A stretch of DNA of 64,000 bases from Pseudomonas frederiksbergensis (GTDB taxonomy: Bacteria; Pseudomonadota; Gammaproteobacteria; Pseudomonadales; Pseudomonadaceae): NCBI RefSeq assembly GCF_003732275.1, contig NZ_MOBM01000004.1:1-64000 (forward strand). Reading direction: 5' to 3'. The position numbers and the translations under genes are program-made. How positions within the stretch are numbered: the first letter of the stretch is position 1; every line of letters starts with the position of its first letter. The notes under the pieces were generated by a model, which saw nothing but the letters and a program-made list of their open reading frames with translations, ran no database searches and was not told where the DNA came from. Positions 38,572-47,472 of the stretch are shown in pieces.

Positions 38572-39344
38572 TCGAGTTGTCGACGCCAACCACGGGCACC
38601 CATGGCCGCGTCGCGCTGGTCACCGGTGCTGCGCGCGGCATCGGTCTGGGGATTGCGGCCTGGCTGATCAGCGAAGGCTGGCAGGTGGTGCTGACTGATC
38701 TGGATCGGGAGCGCGGTTCGAAAGTGGCGAAGGTGCTGGGTGAAAACGCCTGGTTCATCGCCATGGACGTCGCGAATGAAGCGCAGGTGGCACTGGGCGT
38801 GGCCGAGGTGCTTGGGCAGTTCGGGCGTCTGGATGCGCTGGTGTGCAATGCAGCGGTGGCCGACCCGCACAACATCACCCTGGAAAGCCTCGATCTGGCC
38901 TACTGGAACCGGGTGCTGGCGGTGAATCTCAGCGGGCCGATGCTGTTGGCCAAGCACTGTGCGCCGTACCTGCGCGCTCACAGCGGCGCCATTGTCAATC
39001 TGGCCTCGACCCGTGCCGCGCAGTCAGAACCCGACACAGAGGCTTATGCGGCGAGCAAGGGCGGTTTGTTGGCCCTGACTCACGCCTTGGCCATCAGTTT
39101 GGGGCCGGAAATTCGCGTCAACGCGGTCAGCCCAGGCTGGATCGACGCGCGAGACCCCGCGGCACGGCGTGCCGAGCCGTTGACTGACGCCGATCATGCG
39201 CAGCATCCGGCGGGCAGGGTAGGGACGGTGGAGGACGTGGCGGCGATGGTTGCGTGGTTGCTGTCGAAGAACGCCGGGTTCGTCACGGGCCAGGAGTTCG
39301 TGGTCGATGGTGGCATGACCAAGAAGATGATTTACAGCGAGTAA
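38568..39344 (+). CDS. Short-chain dehydrogenase/reductase
   Basis: A 258-residue NAD(P)-dependent oxidoreductase. It has the cofactor motif [14 protein letters not shown], the NAA-type motif [10 protein letters not shown], catalytic Ser in VNLASTRA and YxxxK in EAYAASKGG, and the closing [16 protein letters not shown]. It starts at a GTG overlapping the metZ stop (GTGA), so it is translated with metZ. The substrate is unknown; the conserved pairing with metZ hints at a link to sulfur amino acid metabolism but does not show it. Confidence 0.92.
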   Translation: MIELSTPTTGTHGRVALVTGAARGIGLGIAAWLISEGWQVVLTDLDRERGSKVAKVLGENAWFIAMDVANEAQVALGVAEVLGQFGRLDALVCNAAVADPHNITLESLDLAYWNRVLAVNLSGPMLLAKHCAPYLRAHSGAIVNLASTRAAQSEPDTEAYAASKGGLLALTHALAISLGPEIRVNAVSPGWIDARDPAARRAEPLTDADHAQHPAGRVGTVEDVAAMVAWLLSKNAGFVTGQEFVVDGGMTKKMIYSE

Positions 39345-39398
39345 ATCCAAGCGTGGCTGCGATGGATGTAGCCAGCATTGATGTGAATGTGCCGCCGT

Positions 39399-39492
39399 CT
39401 TCGCGAGCAAGCCCGCTCCCACACTGAATTTATGTCGATCACAAACCAGCGGTCTGTCGCAGATCCAGTGTGGGAGCGGGCTTGCTCGCGAA
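39399..39492. repeat. REP doublet
   Basis: Inverted CTTCGCGAGCAAGCCCGCTC and GAGCGGGCTTGCTCGCGAAA copies enclose about 45 bases between the SDR gene and the tRNA cluster. Confidence 0.85.
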
Positions 39493-39551
39493 AGCGGTCT
39501 GACTGTGTAAGACACAATTTTGTCTTTTTCAGAAAAACTTCAAGCGGGGTA

Positions 39552-39580
39552 TTGACTTAGCTTCGGTACCTGCGTAAATT
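39552..39580 (+). promoter_or_regulatory. Sigma-70 promoter of the Val/Asp tRNA cluster
   Basis: TTGACT (39552-39557) and TAAATT (39575-39580) are spaced by 17 bases; tRNA-Val starts 22 bases further on. Confidence 0.7.
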
Positions 39581-39602
39581 TCGCGGCCTCGGAGATGCAA
39601 AC

Positions 39603-39678
39603 GGGTGATTAGCTCAGCTGGGAGAGCGTCTGCCTTACAAGCAGAATGTCGGCGGTTCGATCCCGTCATCACCCACCA
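39603..39678 (+). tRNA. tRNA-Val(TAC)
   Basis: A 76-base cloverleaf GGGTGATTAGCTCAG... with anticodon loop CTTACAA (anticodon TAC), T-arm GGTTCGATCC and encoded CCA. Confidence 0.97.
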
Positions 39679-39733
39679 CTTCCGAGAGTCTTGCGAAAGC
39701 AAGATGGAAGCTTTTAAAAGCCTCCACCGACGC

Positions 39734-39810
39734 GCAGCGGTAGTTCAGTCGGTTAGAATACCGGCCTGTCACGCCGGGGGTCGCGGGTTCGAGTCCCGTC
39801 CGCTGCGCCA
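39734..39810 (+). tRNA. tRNA-Asp(GTC), copy 1
   Basis: A 77-base cloverleaf GCAGCGGTAGTTCAG... with anticodon loop CTGTCAC (anticodon GTC) and encoded CCA. Confidence 0.97.
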
Positions 39811-39903
39811 TATTTTCCGAGTCAGGTTTGCCTGTCTCGAGATTGAAAAGCCTCGAAGCTTTCCAGTCAGACGAGTTACTTGGGCGAAAGTCCAAAGCGA
39901 TAC

Positions 39904-39980
39904 GCAGCGGTAGTTCAGTCGGTTAGAATACCGGCCTGTCACGCCGGGGGTCGCGGGTTCGAGTCCCGTCCGCTGCGCCA
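39904..39980 (+). tRNA. tRNA-Asp(GTC), copy 2
   Basis: Identical to the copy 170 bases upstream; the spacers between the tRNAs share AAAGCCTC-type stretches, which points to local duplication. Confidence 0.97.
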
Positions 39981-40063
39981 TATCTGCCTCAAGGCCCACT
40001 GAACGCCTTGAAGCTACGAAGCAAGCCGCTGGTAAAGCCAGTGTCTGTTTCGAGTCGATAGCA

Positions 40064-40095
40064 AAGACCCTGGTCGAAAGACCGGGGTTTTTTGT
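40064..40095 (+). terminator. Terminator of the Val/Asp tRNA cluster
   Basis: The stem ACCCTGGTC-GAAA-GACCGGGGT with a GNRA-type loop is followed by six T. Confidence 0.85.
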
Positions 40096-40188
40096 GTCTG
40101 CGATTTGGCTTTCCCTCCCTCATGTCCTTCCCGCCCAACCTTTCTGCGCCCCAATTGCATAAAGGACTTGGTTCACAGCTCCGACATT

Positions 40189-40209
40189 AATTAGAATCAC
40201 TCTCATTTA
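40189..40209. promoter_or_regulatory. Candidate Fur box upstream of the sigma factor
   Basis: On the minus strand the site reads AAATGAGAGTGATTCTAATT, close to the Fur 19-mer repeat pattern. It lies about 40 bases before a FecI-type sigma factor gene, where iron repression is expected. Confidence 0.6.
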
Positions 40210-40239
40210 CGATAACTCCTTGGCACAGGGCTTCTTGAG

Positions 40240-40749
40240 ATGAGTGATGCAGCGATGCCGAAGGAGCAAACCTTCCACGACCTGTACCGCGATCATCGTG
40301 GCTGGCTGGAAGGCTGGTTGAGAAGACGCATGGGCAATGGCTGTGATGCGGCGGACCTCAGTCAGGATACGTTCCTGCGCTTGCTCGCCAGCTCTCAACG
40401 AATTGCCGATCTGCAAGAGCCCCGTGCCTATCTGCTGACCGTGGGCAAGCGCCTGCTGAGTAATTTCTATAAGCGTCGAAGTCTCGAGCAAGCTTATCTG
40501 ATGGCACTGGCGGCGTTGCCGGAAGACTGTGTGCCGTCGCCCGAGCAGCGCTGGTTGTTACTCGAAACCCTGCAAGCCCTGGATGAACTGCTCGATGGAT
40601 TGCCAGCGGCAGTGCGTAAGGCGTTTCTCTGGAGTCAGCTGGAAGGCTTGAACTATCAGCAAATCGCCGAACGCCTGCGGGTATCCGAGCGCACGATCAA
40701 ACGCTACATGGCGCAGGCCTATGAGCATTGCCTGTTGGTGGAACTGTGA
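40240..40749 (+). CDS. FecI-type ECF sigma factor
   Basis: A 169-residue extracytoplasmic-function sigma factor of the iron-starvation group. Region 2 is FHDLYRDHRGWLEGWLRRRMG to DLSQDTFLRLLAS, and region 4 ends with LEGLNYQQIAERLRVSERTIKRYMAQAYEHC. It should direct transcription of the downstream TonB-dependent receptor when a siderophore signal arrives. Its stop overlaps the GTG of the anti-sigma gene. A Fur-like box upstream suggests expression in low iron. Confidence 0.93.
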   Translation: MSDAAMPKEQTFHDLYRDHRGWLEGWLRRRMGNGCDAADLSQDTFLRLLASSQRIADLQEPRAYLLTVGKRLLSNFYKRRSLEQAYLMALAALPEDCVPSPEQRWLLLETLQALDELLDGLPAAVRKAFLWSQLEGLNYQQIAERLRVSERTIKRYMAQAYEHCLLVEL

Positions 40750-41690
40750 ACAGTCCAGTGCTCGATGCCCGTCAGGCAGTGCGAGCTGCCGCGCAGTGGC
40801 TCGCCTTGTTGGAATCTGGAAGTGCCAGTGAGCAGGATCATGCGAATCTGCAGCGTTGGCGCGACAGTTGCGTCAGTCACGAGCAGGCCTGGCAGAAGGC
40901 TCAAGCCTTGCGTCAGCGGTTTGCCAGTCTGCCTTCAGCGTTGGCGCTCAAGAGTCTGGATCGCCCCGAGCCGGGTCGGCGTGCGGTGCTCAAGCGTGCA
41001 TTGGGTGCGGTGGCGTTGATGCCGGCGGCATGGCTGATCAGCCGACAATTGCCCCTGGATGTCTGGCGAGCCGATCTGCATACGGCCACCGGGGAGCGCA
41101 AACAGGTGCAGCTCGCTGATGGCAGTTCTTTGCAGCTCAATACGGCCAGTGCCGTCGATGTGGATTTGCAGAGCCGGCGCTTGAAGCTGATTGAGGGCGA
41201 ACTGTCGCTGAAGGTGCCGAGCGCGTCGCCGCTGACAATCCAAACGAAGTTTGGACAGATCATCGTCAGCCAAAGCGAAATCTGTGTTCGTCAGGAGGCG
41301 CGCGGTTGTCGCGTGTCGGTGTACAACGGCGCCGCGCAATTGCAGCCCTTGCAGGGGCCGGCGTTGGCTTTGCGCAGGGGTCAACAAGTCAGCCTTCAAG
41401 CAACCGGTGTCGGGCCGATCAGCCCATTTGATGTGCTTGCGCCAGGTTGGCGAGAAGGTGTGCTGATGGCGAAAAACCAGCTGCTGGGAGATTTCCTGCG
41501 TGAACTCGGCACTTATCGACCCGGTGTGCTGCGTTGGGAGCCGGAGCTTGAAGCGTTGCGTGTCACTGGCAGTTTCCGTTTGGACGACACCGATCGCGTC
41601 CTCGCGTTGCTCGCGGCCAGTCTGCCGTTGGAGGTGCGTTCGCGTTCCCGTTATTGGGTGACGTTGCTGCCGCGCAAAAATAGTGTGTGA
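40746..41690 (+). CDS. FecR-type anti-sigma factor
   Basis: A 314-residue inner-membrane regulator. It has the cytoplasmic N-terminal DUF4880-type domain (AAAQWLALLESGSASEQDHANLQRW), one transmembrane segment (ALGAVALMPAAWLI), and a periplasmic FecR domain (ATGERKQVQLADGSSLQLNTASAVDV). Its C-terminal part (DFLRELGTYRPGVLRWEPELEALRVTGSF) is STN-like and receives the signal from the receptor. The start is GTG 40746, overlapping the sigma factor stop, so both proteins are made together. Confidence 0.93.
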   Translation: MNSPVLDARQAVRAAAQWLALLESGSASEQDHANLQRWRDSCVSHEQAWQKAQALRQRFASLPSALALKSLDRPEPGRRAVLKRALGAVALMPAAWLISRQLPLDVWRADLHTATGERKQVQLADGSSLQLNTASAVDVDLQSRRLKLIEGELSLKVPSASPLTIQTKFGQIIVSQSEICVRQEARGCRVSVYNGAAQLQPLQGPALALRRGQQVSLQATGVGPISPFDVLAPGWREGVLMAKNQLLGDFLRELGTYRPGVLRWEPELEALRVTGSFRLDDTDRVLALLAASLPLEVRSRSRYWVTLLPRKNSV

Positions 41691-41757
41691 AGCCTGTCCC
41701 CTTTTTTCGACTCGCTTGTCATTCAAGGCATGTGAACGAATCAAGAGAACTCTATCA

Positions 41758-44181
41758 ATGCCCGCAGTAATACCTTGCTGTCCGCGTCCGGCTTCTTCCC
41801 GCCTGCGTCCGTTGTTGCACTTGAGCCTGTTGTTGGGCCTGAGTGCCAGTCCGTTGTTCATCACTGCCAGTTGGGCTGATGACAGTGCCCGGCGCAATTA
41901 TCAGGTGCCTGCCGGCAGCCTGAGCGATGCGCTGACCCGGTTTGCCGGTCTGTCTGGCGTCAATCTCTCGGTCGACCCGGCGCTGGTGGGCAGTCGCACC
42001 AGTCCTGGTCTTTCCGGTGAATACGCGGTCGAGGAGGGCTTTGCCCGGTTGTTGCAGGGTTCCGGTTTGCAACTGCAGCCGGTGGGCGAACAGGCCTACA
42101 TCCTGACCCCGGCGCCAGAAGGCAGCAGCCTGCAGCTGGCTCCCACCTCGATTCTCGGTGCCACGGGTGGGGCGGACGGCGAGGTGTATGCCGGCGGCCA
42201 GGTCGCGCGCCGCGGTTCGCAAGGCTTGCTAGGCTCGAAAGACTTCATGGAAACGCCGTTCAGCATGACCACCTACACCGGTGAGGCGGTCAAAAATCTG
42301 CAGGCTCGTACCTTGGGCGACCTGATCGCCAGTGATCCCTCGGTTCGCGCTACCAACCCGGCGGGTGGGCGTTATGAGCAGTTCACCATTCGCGGGCTCA
42401 GCCTGTTCAACAGTGATGTCGCCTACAACGGTCTCTACGGTGTCCTGCCGACCTATACGATCGATATGGAGATGGCCGACCGCGTCGACATCATCAAAGG
42501 CCCGAGCCAGCTCATCAACGGCATCTCGCCGCGGGGCAGTGTGGGTGGCGGGATCAACGTGGTGCCCAAGCGCGCGACCGACAAGCCCATCACTTCGTTT
42601 ACCGGTAGCTATGCTTCCGACAACCAGGTCGGCGGTGCGGTGGATGTCGGTCGGCGCTTTGGTGAAGACAACAAGTTCGGTATTCGTTTCAACGGCGTGA
42701 AGCAGTCCGGCGACACAGAATGGGATCACCAGAGTGTCGACCGCGAGATGGCCGTGCTGGGCCTGGATTTTCGCGGTGAACGTCTGCGACTCTCGACGGA
42801 CATCGGGCGCACCGAGCGTGATACCGACGCCCCGCAGGAGCGCGTGCAGGTCGGCGCCAATGCCAAGGTGCCGAATGCGAACGATGTGCGCGACAACTAC
42901 GCGCAGCCCTGGAGCAAGGCGAGTACCAACGACACGTTCGGGGCGGTGAACGGCGAATTCGATGTCAGCGATTCGGTCATGCTGTACGGCGGTGTGGGCG
43001 CGCGTAAAAGCAATCATGACTTCCTCCGTCATGCCGTTTCGGTCACCAATGATGCCGGCGATTTCAGCGTTCAGCCGCGTGACTTCACCCGTGACGAAAA
43101 TGTCCGGACGGCCACGGCAGGGGTGCGCAACTGGTTTCATACCGGCCCGGTGAGCCATGAAGTCAATCTGGCCGCCAGCTATTTCTACATGGACTTCGAA
43201 AATGGCGGCGCCCGTTATGCAGCGGCCCGCAGCAACCTCTATGACCCGGTGGAAACACCAACACCTGGCAGACCGACTCGACTCGATTCGAAGGTCTACA
43301 CCGAGAACCGCTTTAGCGGCGTGGCGTTGTCCGACACTCTGGGGTTCTTCGATGACCGGCTGCTGCTGACCCTTGGCGCCCGCTGGCAGCGCGTGAAGGT
43401 TGACGACTGGACGGATAATGTCAAAGGCGCCACGGCCTACGATGAGGAAAAGGTTTCGCCGTCGGGCGGCATCCTGTTTAAGGCAACCGATAGGCTGTCG
43501 CTTTATGCCAATTACATGGAAGGCCTGAGCCAGGGCAAGATCGCGCCGTCGACCTCAGTGAACGAGGACGAGATATTCCCGCCGTTCATCAGCCGGCAGG
43601 TCGAGGTCGGCGCCAAGTATGACGCGGGTGCCTTCGCCGTGACTGCCGCGGTGTTCCGGATCAAGCAGCCGGCCTATGAAACCAACGCCACGACCCGGGT
43701 TTTCGGCCCGAACGGCAAGCGCGAGAATACGGGCGTGGAGCTAAGTGTGTTCGGTGAGCCGCTCAAGGGTTTTCGCCTGCTCGGTGGTGTCATGTACATC
43801 GACAGCGAGTTGAGCAACACCACCAATGGCACCTTCGACGGCAACCGGGCGCCTGCCACGCCGAAATACAACGTCAACCTGGGTGCCGAGTGGGATGTAC
43901 CGACCGTACAGGGCCTGACCCTGACCAGTCGCGGCCTCTATTCCAGCTCGCAGTATCTGGACCAGTCCAACAACAAGGAAATCGACTCCTGGGAGCGTTT
44001 CGACGTGGGGGCGCGCTACGCGTTCAAGGTCGACGAAAAGAACATCACCCTGCGTGCCAATGTCGAAAACGTGGCGGACAAACGCTACTGGAGTTCGGCC
44101 GGGGCCTCGGATGACAGCGAGCCTGGCTTGACGCTCTCGACCCCACGAACCTACCTCCTTTCGGCGACGGTCGACTTCTGA
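41758..44181 (+). CDS. TonB-dependent siderophore receptor with signalling domain
   Basis: An 807-residue outer-membrane transducer. A signal peptide (LLHLSLLLGLSASPLFITASWA) is followed by an STN signalling domain (NYQVPAGSLSDALTRFAGLSG), the plug (METPFSMTTYTGEAVKNLQ, FTIRGL, IKGPSQLINGISPRGSVGGG) and a 22-strand-type barrel ending in the usual terminal Phe (LLSATVDF). With the sigma and anti-sigma genes upstream it forms a FecIRA-like surface signalling set for uptake of a ferric siderophore. The ligand is not known. ATG 41758 starts the signal peptide; the longer open frame has none. A terminator follows. Confidence 0.94.
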   Translation: MPAVIPCCPRPASSRLRPLLHLSLLLGLSASPLFITASWADDSARRNYQVPAGSLSDALTRFAGLSGVNLSVDPALVGSRTSPGLSGEYAVEEGFARLLQGSGLQLQPVGEQAYILTPAPEGSSLQLAPTSILGATGGADGEVYAGGQVARRGSQGLLGSKDFMETPFSMTTYTGEAVKNLQARTLGDLIASDPSVRATNPAGGRYEQFTIRGLSLFNSDVAYNGLYGVLPTYTIDMEMADRVDIIKGPSQLINGISPRGSVGGGINVVPKRATDKPITSFTGSYASDNQVGGAVDVGRRFGEDNKFGIRFNGVKQSGDTEWDHQSVDREMAVLGLDFRGERLRLSTDIGRTERDTDAPQERVQVGANAKVPNANDVRDNYAQPWSKASTNDTFGAVNGEFDVSDSVMLYGGVGARKSNHDFLRHAVSVTNDAGDFSVQPRDFTRDENVRTATAGVRNWFHTGPVSHEVNLAASYFYMDFENGGARYAAARSNLYDPVETPTPGRPTRLDSKVYTENRFSGVALSDTLGFFDDRLLLTLGARWQRVKVDDWTDNVKGATAYDEEKVSPSGGILFKATDRLSLYANYMEGLSQGKIAPSTSVNEDEIFPPFISRQVEVGAKYDAGAFAVTAAVFRIKQPAYETNATTRVFGPNGKRENTGVELSVFGEPLKGFRLLGGVMYIDSELSNTTNGTFDGNRAPATPKYNVNLGAEWDVPTVQGLTLTSRGLYSSSQYLDQSNNKEIDSWERFDVGARYAFKVDEKNITLRANVENVADKRYWSSAGASDDSEPGLTLSTPRTYLLSATVDF

Positions 44182-44230
44182 AAATAGATCAGAAGGTGTA
44201 AACCTTATTCAGGATGGGGCATGCTGATGT

Positions 44231-44265
44231 AAAAAGGGGCAACTTTTCAGTTGCCCCTTTTTTCG
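44231..44265 (+). terminator. Terminator after the receptor gene
   Basis: The stem AAGGGGCAACT-TTTC-AGTTGCCCCTT is followed by a T-run, with A-run on the other side, so it can serve both this gene and the convergent oxidoreductase. Confidence 0.9.
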
Positions 44266-44278
44266 TCTGTGTGTCCCG

Positions 44279-45562
44279 TCAAAAACCCAGTTTGTCCCGC
44301 AATCCGTAATACCAGGCGCCCAATGCAGCGAATGGTGTACGCAGCAATTGTCCGCCGGGGAACGGGTAGTGTGGCAGGTCGGCAAAGGCATCGAAGCGCT
44401 CCGCCTGGCCACGCAATGCTTCGGCCAGCACTTTGCCCGCCAGGTGCGTATATGTCACGCCATGGCCGCTGCAGCCCTGGGAATAGTAGATGTTGTCGCC
44501 CAGCCGTCCGACCTGGGGAAGGCGCGATAGCGTCAGCAGGAAATTGCCGGTCCAGGCGTAATCGATTTTCACGTCCTTGAGCTGCGGGAAGGCCTTGAGC
44601 ATCTTCGGTCGAATGATCGCCTCTATGTTCGCTGGATCGCGCGCGCCATAGACCACGCCGCCGCCGAAAATCAGGCGTTTGTCAGCGCTCAGGCGGTAGT
44701 AGTCGAGCAGGTAGTTACAGTCTTCGACGCAGTAGTCCTGAGGCAACAGGCGTTTGGCCAATTCATCGCCCAAGGGTTCGGTGGCGATCACTTGAGTCCC
44801 GCAGGGCATCGACTTGGCCGCCAGCTCCGGCACCAGCTTGCCGATGTAAGCGTTGCCGGCGACGATGATGAATTTGGCCCTGACCTTGCCCTGAGGCGTA
44901 TGCACCACCGGATTGGTGCCGCGCTCGATGCGCACCGCTGGCGACTGCTCGTAAATGGTGCCGCCCAGCGACTCCACGGCGGCTGCCTCGCCCAAGACAA
45001 GATTGAGCGGATGAATATGCCCGCCGCTCATGTCGAGCATGCCGCCGACGTATTGATCGCAAGCCACCACTTCACGGATGTGTCGCTGATCCAATAGCTC
45101 AAGTTGCGTGTGACCGAAGCGCTCCCACAGGCGCTTCTGGGATTCCAGATGGTCCATCTGCCTGGCGGTAATGGCGGCGAACACACCGCCGTCCTTCAAG
45201 TCGCACTGGATGTTGTATTTGGCCACTCGCTCACGAATGATCCGTCCACCTTCGAACGCCATTTGCCCCAATAGCTGAGCTTGCTTGGGGCCGACACTGC
45301 GCTCGATCACATCGATATCACGGCTGTAGCTGTTAACGATCTGGCCACCGTTGCGCCCCGATGCGCCAAAACCCACTTTGGCCGCTTCCAGGACCGTTAC
45401 CCGAAAACCGTTCTCCAGCAGGAACAGGGCAGAGGACAGGCCGGTATAACCGGCGCCGATGACACAGACATCAGTCTCTACATCATCCTGCAAGGCCGGG
45501 CGCGGCGGCGCTGCATTAGCCGATGCGGCGTAATAGGACTCTGGGTAGGGAGTGTTCGCCAT
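44279..45562 (-). CDS. FAD-dependent oxidoreductase (DAO family, PuuB-like)
   Basis: A 427-residue amine/amino acid oxidase-like flavoprotein. The FAD-binding motif is DVCVIGAGYTGLSSALFLLENG, followed by GFGASGRNGGQIV, and the C-terminal GCSGHGVTYTHLAGKVLAEAL. The best resemblance is to gamma-glutamylputrescine oxidoreductases (PuuB/OrdL) used in polyamine breakdown. No other polyamine gene lies next to it, so the substrate is uncertain. It is read towards the receptor gene. Confidence 0.9.
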   Translation of the reverse strand: MANTPYPESYYAASANAAPPRPALQDDVETDVCVIGAGYTGLSSALFLLENGFRVTVLEAAKVGFGASGRNGGQIVNSYSRDIDVIERSVGPKQAQLLGQMAFEGGRIIRERVAKYNIQCDLKDGGVFAAITARQMDHLESQKRLWERFGHTQLELLDQRHIREVVACDQYVGGMLDMSGGHIHPLNLVLGEAAAVESLGGTIYEQSPAVRIERGTNPVVHTPQGKVRAKFIIVAGNAYIGKLVPELAAKSMPCGTQVIATEPLGDELAKRLLPQDYCVEDCNYLLDYYRLSADKRLIFGGGVVYGARDPANIEAIIRPKMLKAFPQLKDVKIDYAWTGNFLLTLSRLPQVGRLGDNIYYSQGCSGHGVTYTHLAGKVLAEALRGQAERFDAFADLPHYPFPGGQLLRTPFAALGAWYYGLRDKLGF

Positions 45563-45704
45563 CCTGCAGCCTCTGTTTAATATATTTTACGAGTGTATCG
45601 ATCCTACCCGAGTTAAAAAACGACCGCCAGCCAGCGGAAAATCTTCTTTGCCACAGCAAAATTAAATATTTTGCATATTCATAGGGTTAGGTGAAAAAAA
45701 GGTG

Positions 45705-45732
45705 TTGACACCCCTCCGGAATTCCGTAGAAT
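45705..45732 (+). promoter_or_regulatory. Sigma-70 promoter of tRNA-Val(GAC)
   Basis: TTGACA (45705-45710) and TAGAAT (45727-45732) are spaced by 16 bases, and the tRNA starts 14 bases later. Confidence 0.7.
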
Positions 45733-45745
45733 GCCGCCTCACAGC

Positions 45746-45822
45746 AGGCACGTAGCTCAGTTGGTTAGAGCACCACCTTGACATGGTGGGGGTCGTTGGT
45801 TCGAGTCCAATCGCGCCTACCA
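45746..45822 (+). tRNA. tRNA-Val(GAC)
   Basis: A 77-base cloverleaf AGGCACGTAGCTCAG... with anticodon loop TTGACAT (anticodon GAC) and encoded CCA. The acceptor arms AGGCACG and CGCGCCT leave one A-C mismatch at pair 5, where G-C would be expected. All other stems pair. Confidence 0.93.
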
Positions 45823-45851
45823 AACAAAATCCGCTCTGCTGGGCGGTCTAG

Positions 45852-45886
45852 AAGGGCTCACCGAAAGGTGGGCCCTTTTTTGTTGT
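45852..45886 (+). terminator. Terminator after tRNA-Val(GAC)
   Basis: The stem AGGGCTCACC-GAAA-GGTGGGCCCT is followed by TTTTT and more T-rich sequence. Confidence 0.85.
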
Positions 45887-45919
45887 CTGTGATTTGCAAA
45901 ACTTTTGCAAAACCCCCAC

Positions 45920-46057
45920 TCAAAACGCCAGCTCGGCGCCTACCTCCAGGTACTCGATCTTCTTTTCGTCGTGCCCTATCAATGCCTGAATGTATTCCTG
46001 CTCGAAACCCAGCAGTTCATACAGCCATTCCCCCAATGCGTGGATCTCGCCCTTTCA
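45920..46057 (-). pseudogene. Relic of a phage integrase C-terminus beside tRNA-Val
   Basis: The minus strand encodes GEIHALGEWLYELLGF followed by EQEYIQALIGHDEKKIEYLE before a TGA at 45920. This matches the end of tyrosine recombinases (HEIRALGGWLYE...YIQALMGHxxEKMT). The HxxR box is damaged (EIHALG), an in-frame stop lies just upstream and the rest of the gene is missing. It lies 97 bases after the tRNA, where an integrated phage would have had its integrase. Confidence 0.75.
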
Positions 46058-46308
46058 GAGATGATCGGGCCGTTATCGCCAGGCTGAAGTGACGCTGGTT
46101 GTTAGCAGCAGTTAACGAAACGTATGATCGGTGCAGGCACTCACTATTCTGGTGCCTGGAATCACACCCCGAGAATGAGCATGGAAAAGCACTTCGGTAA
46201 TTCAGGGCTATTCAAGTCTGCTTCGTATCACCGCAACGGATCGCCAGCCAGCGACATTGCTGGCTGGGAGCTGAAAAATCTTGCTCTGAATACGAAGGAA
46301 CTTTTGAT

Positions 46309-46665
46309 ATGTCCAAAGAACTACTCGGAGTTTCTGCTCTAGGATTGATGGTGTTGGGTGAGTTTTTCGCGATCTACAGTGAGGTGGTAACTGCCAGGCT
46401 TGCCCAAACAGGTAGTGGTTCATGGGAGGCATTCATGCTTCCCGTCGTGCTGATGACCTTTGCAGGTTTTTGCCTGCTAGGTGCTTATTGGCTGGGCTAT
46501 GTTGTTGTGGGTGATATCTGGATTGTTACGGTGATTTCAGTCACGTCGCTATTGCTCCTTGAGCCGATAGTGGTTTGGTATTTGTTTCATGAGGCGCCGG
46601 GACGTGGCGCACTCATCGGGTTTTGCCTGGGGGCTTTAGGCATGCTCTCAACCGTAGTGCTGTAG
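46309..46665 (+). CDS. Small multi-pass membrane protein, 118 aa
   Basis: Four hydrophobic segments are visible (LLGVSALGLMVLGEFFAIYS, FMLPVVLMTFAGFCLLGAYWL, IWIVTVISVTSLLLLEPIVVW, and GALIGFCLGALGMLSTVVL), the size and layout of small EamA/SMR-like transport proteins. No substrate-binding motif is recognised. GAAGGAAC precedes ATG 46309. It lies close to the integrase relic, but no evidence ties it to the phage. Confidence 0.75.
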   Translation: MSKELLGVSALGLMVLGEFFAIYSEVVTARLAQTGSGSWEAFMLPVVLMTFAGFCLLGAYWLGYVVVGDIWIVTVISVTSLLLLEPIVVWYLFHEAPGRGALIGFCLGALGMLSTVVL

Positions 46666-46830
46666 TTGTTTTATCTGGCCCGGCTATCAACTGACTGGGC
46701 CAGCTCTGCTCTCCTTTCGTTCGATTTTCCCGTCTGGCCCTGTCGTCACCTCCAGTGAACACAGTTTCTGAACTAACACAGCTATAACCGTCTACATTGC
46801 AGGGGGCATCCCCTTTCTGAGAGAACGGAT

Positions 46831-47298
46831 ATGTTTAGATCTCGCTCGTTGATTGCCGCTATGACGTGTCTTGCCTTGGCGTCCGGTTCAATGACTGCAT
46901 TGGCCGACCCGGGAAACGGGAAAGGCCAGGGAAGCGGCAAGGGAAATCCACAAAACATCCAGGACCATGGCAACGCCAGCCACGGAAACAAAGGCAAAGG
47001 TTCAGGGGGTGACGATTGGAGTCATGGCCCGAGCATCAACCACGGAAGTGTTCTTGGAGTCGTGGGTGGTTATCGCGACTACTGGAGTCCCGGGCCCGCC
47101 TTGCCACCCGGCATTCAAAAAAATCTCGCCCGCGGAAAACCGCTACCGCCGGGGATCGCCAAAAAACTCGATGGCCGATTGCTCGGCAGACTTCCGCATT
47201 ACGATGGCTACGAGTGGCGACAGGCTGGCACCGACTTGATATTGGTAGCGATCGCTACCGGGATCATCTACGAGGTTCTCAATGGCGCATTCGATTGA
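46831..47298 (+). CDS. CigR-like (RcnB-type) exported protein
   Basis: A 155-residue protein with signal peptide (SLIAAMTCLALASGSMTALA), a Gly/Lys/His/Asn-rich low-complexity region, the repeat-like motif PPGIQKNLARGKPLPPGIAKKL, and a hydrophobic C-terminal helix (DLILVAIATGIIYEVLNGAF). The PPGxxKxxxxGxxLPPGxxKK motif with this C-terminus is that of the CigR/RcnB family, some members of which act as anti-virulence or metal-related envelope proteins. Role here unknown. GAGAGAACGG precedes the ATG. Confidence 0.8.
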   Translation: MFRSRSLIAAMTCLALASGSMTALADPGNGKGQGSGKGNPQNIQDHGNASHGNKGKGSGGDDWSHGPSINHGSVLGVVGGYRDYWSPGPALPPGIQKNLARGKPLPPGIAKKLDGRLLGRLPHYDGYEWRQAGTDLILVAIATGIIYEVLNGAFD

Positions 47299-47472
47299 TA
47301 TGAAAGCGACTCCAATCGCTCCCTCGCTGCATAACGACTAGTAAAATCACGGGAAGCAATGTGCATTGTTCGATAATTGCACATTGCTTGCCCGCTGGTC
47401 GTCGACCTTTGAACTGTATGGGGCCGAACTGGTCAATTACTCCGTGCAATATCAATCTCACGGAACCCCACC

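Noticed and set aside
46124..46342. 72-codon plus-strand frame before the small membrane protein
   Set aside because: No ribosome site or domain, and it overlaps the better supported start at 46309.
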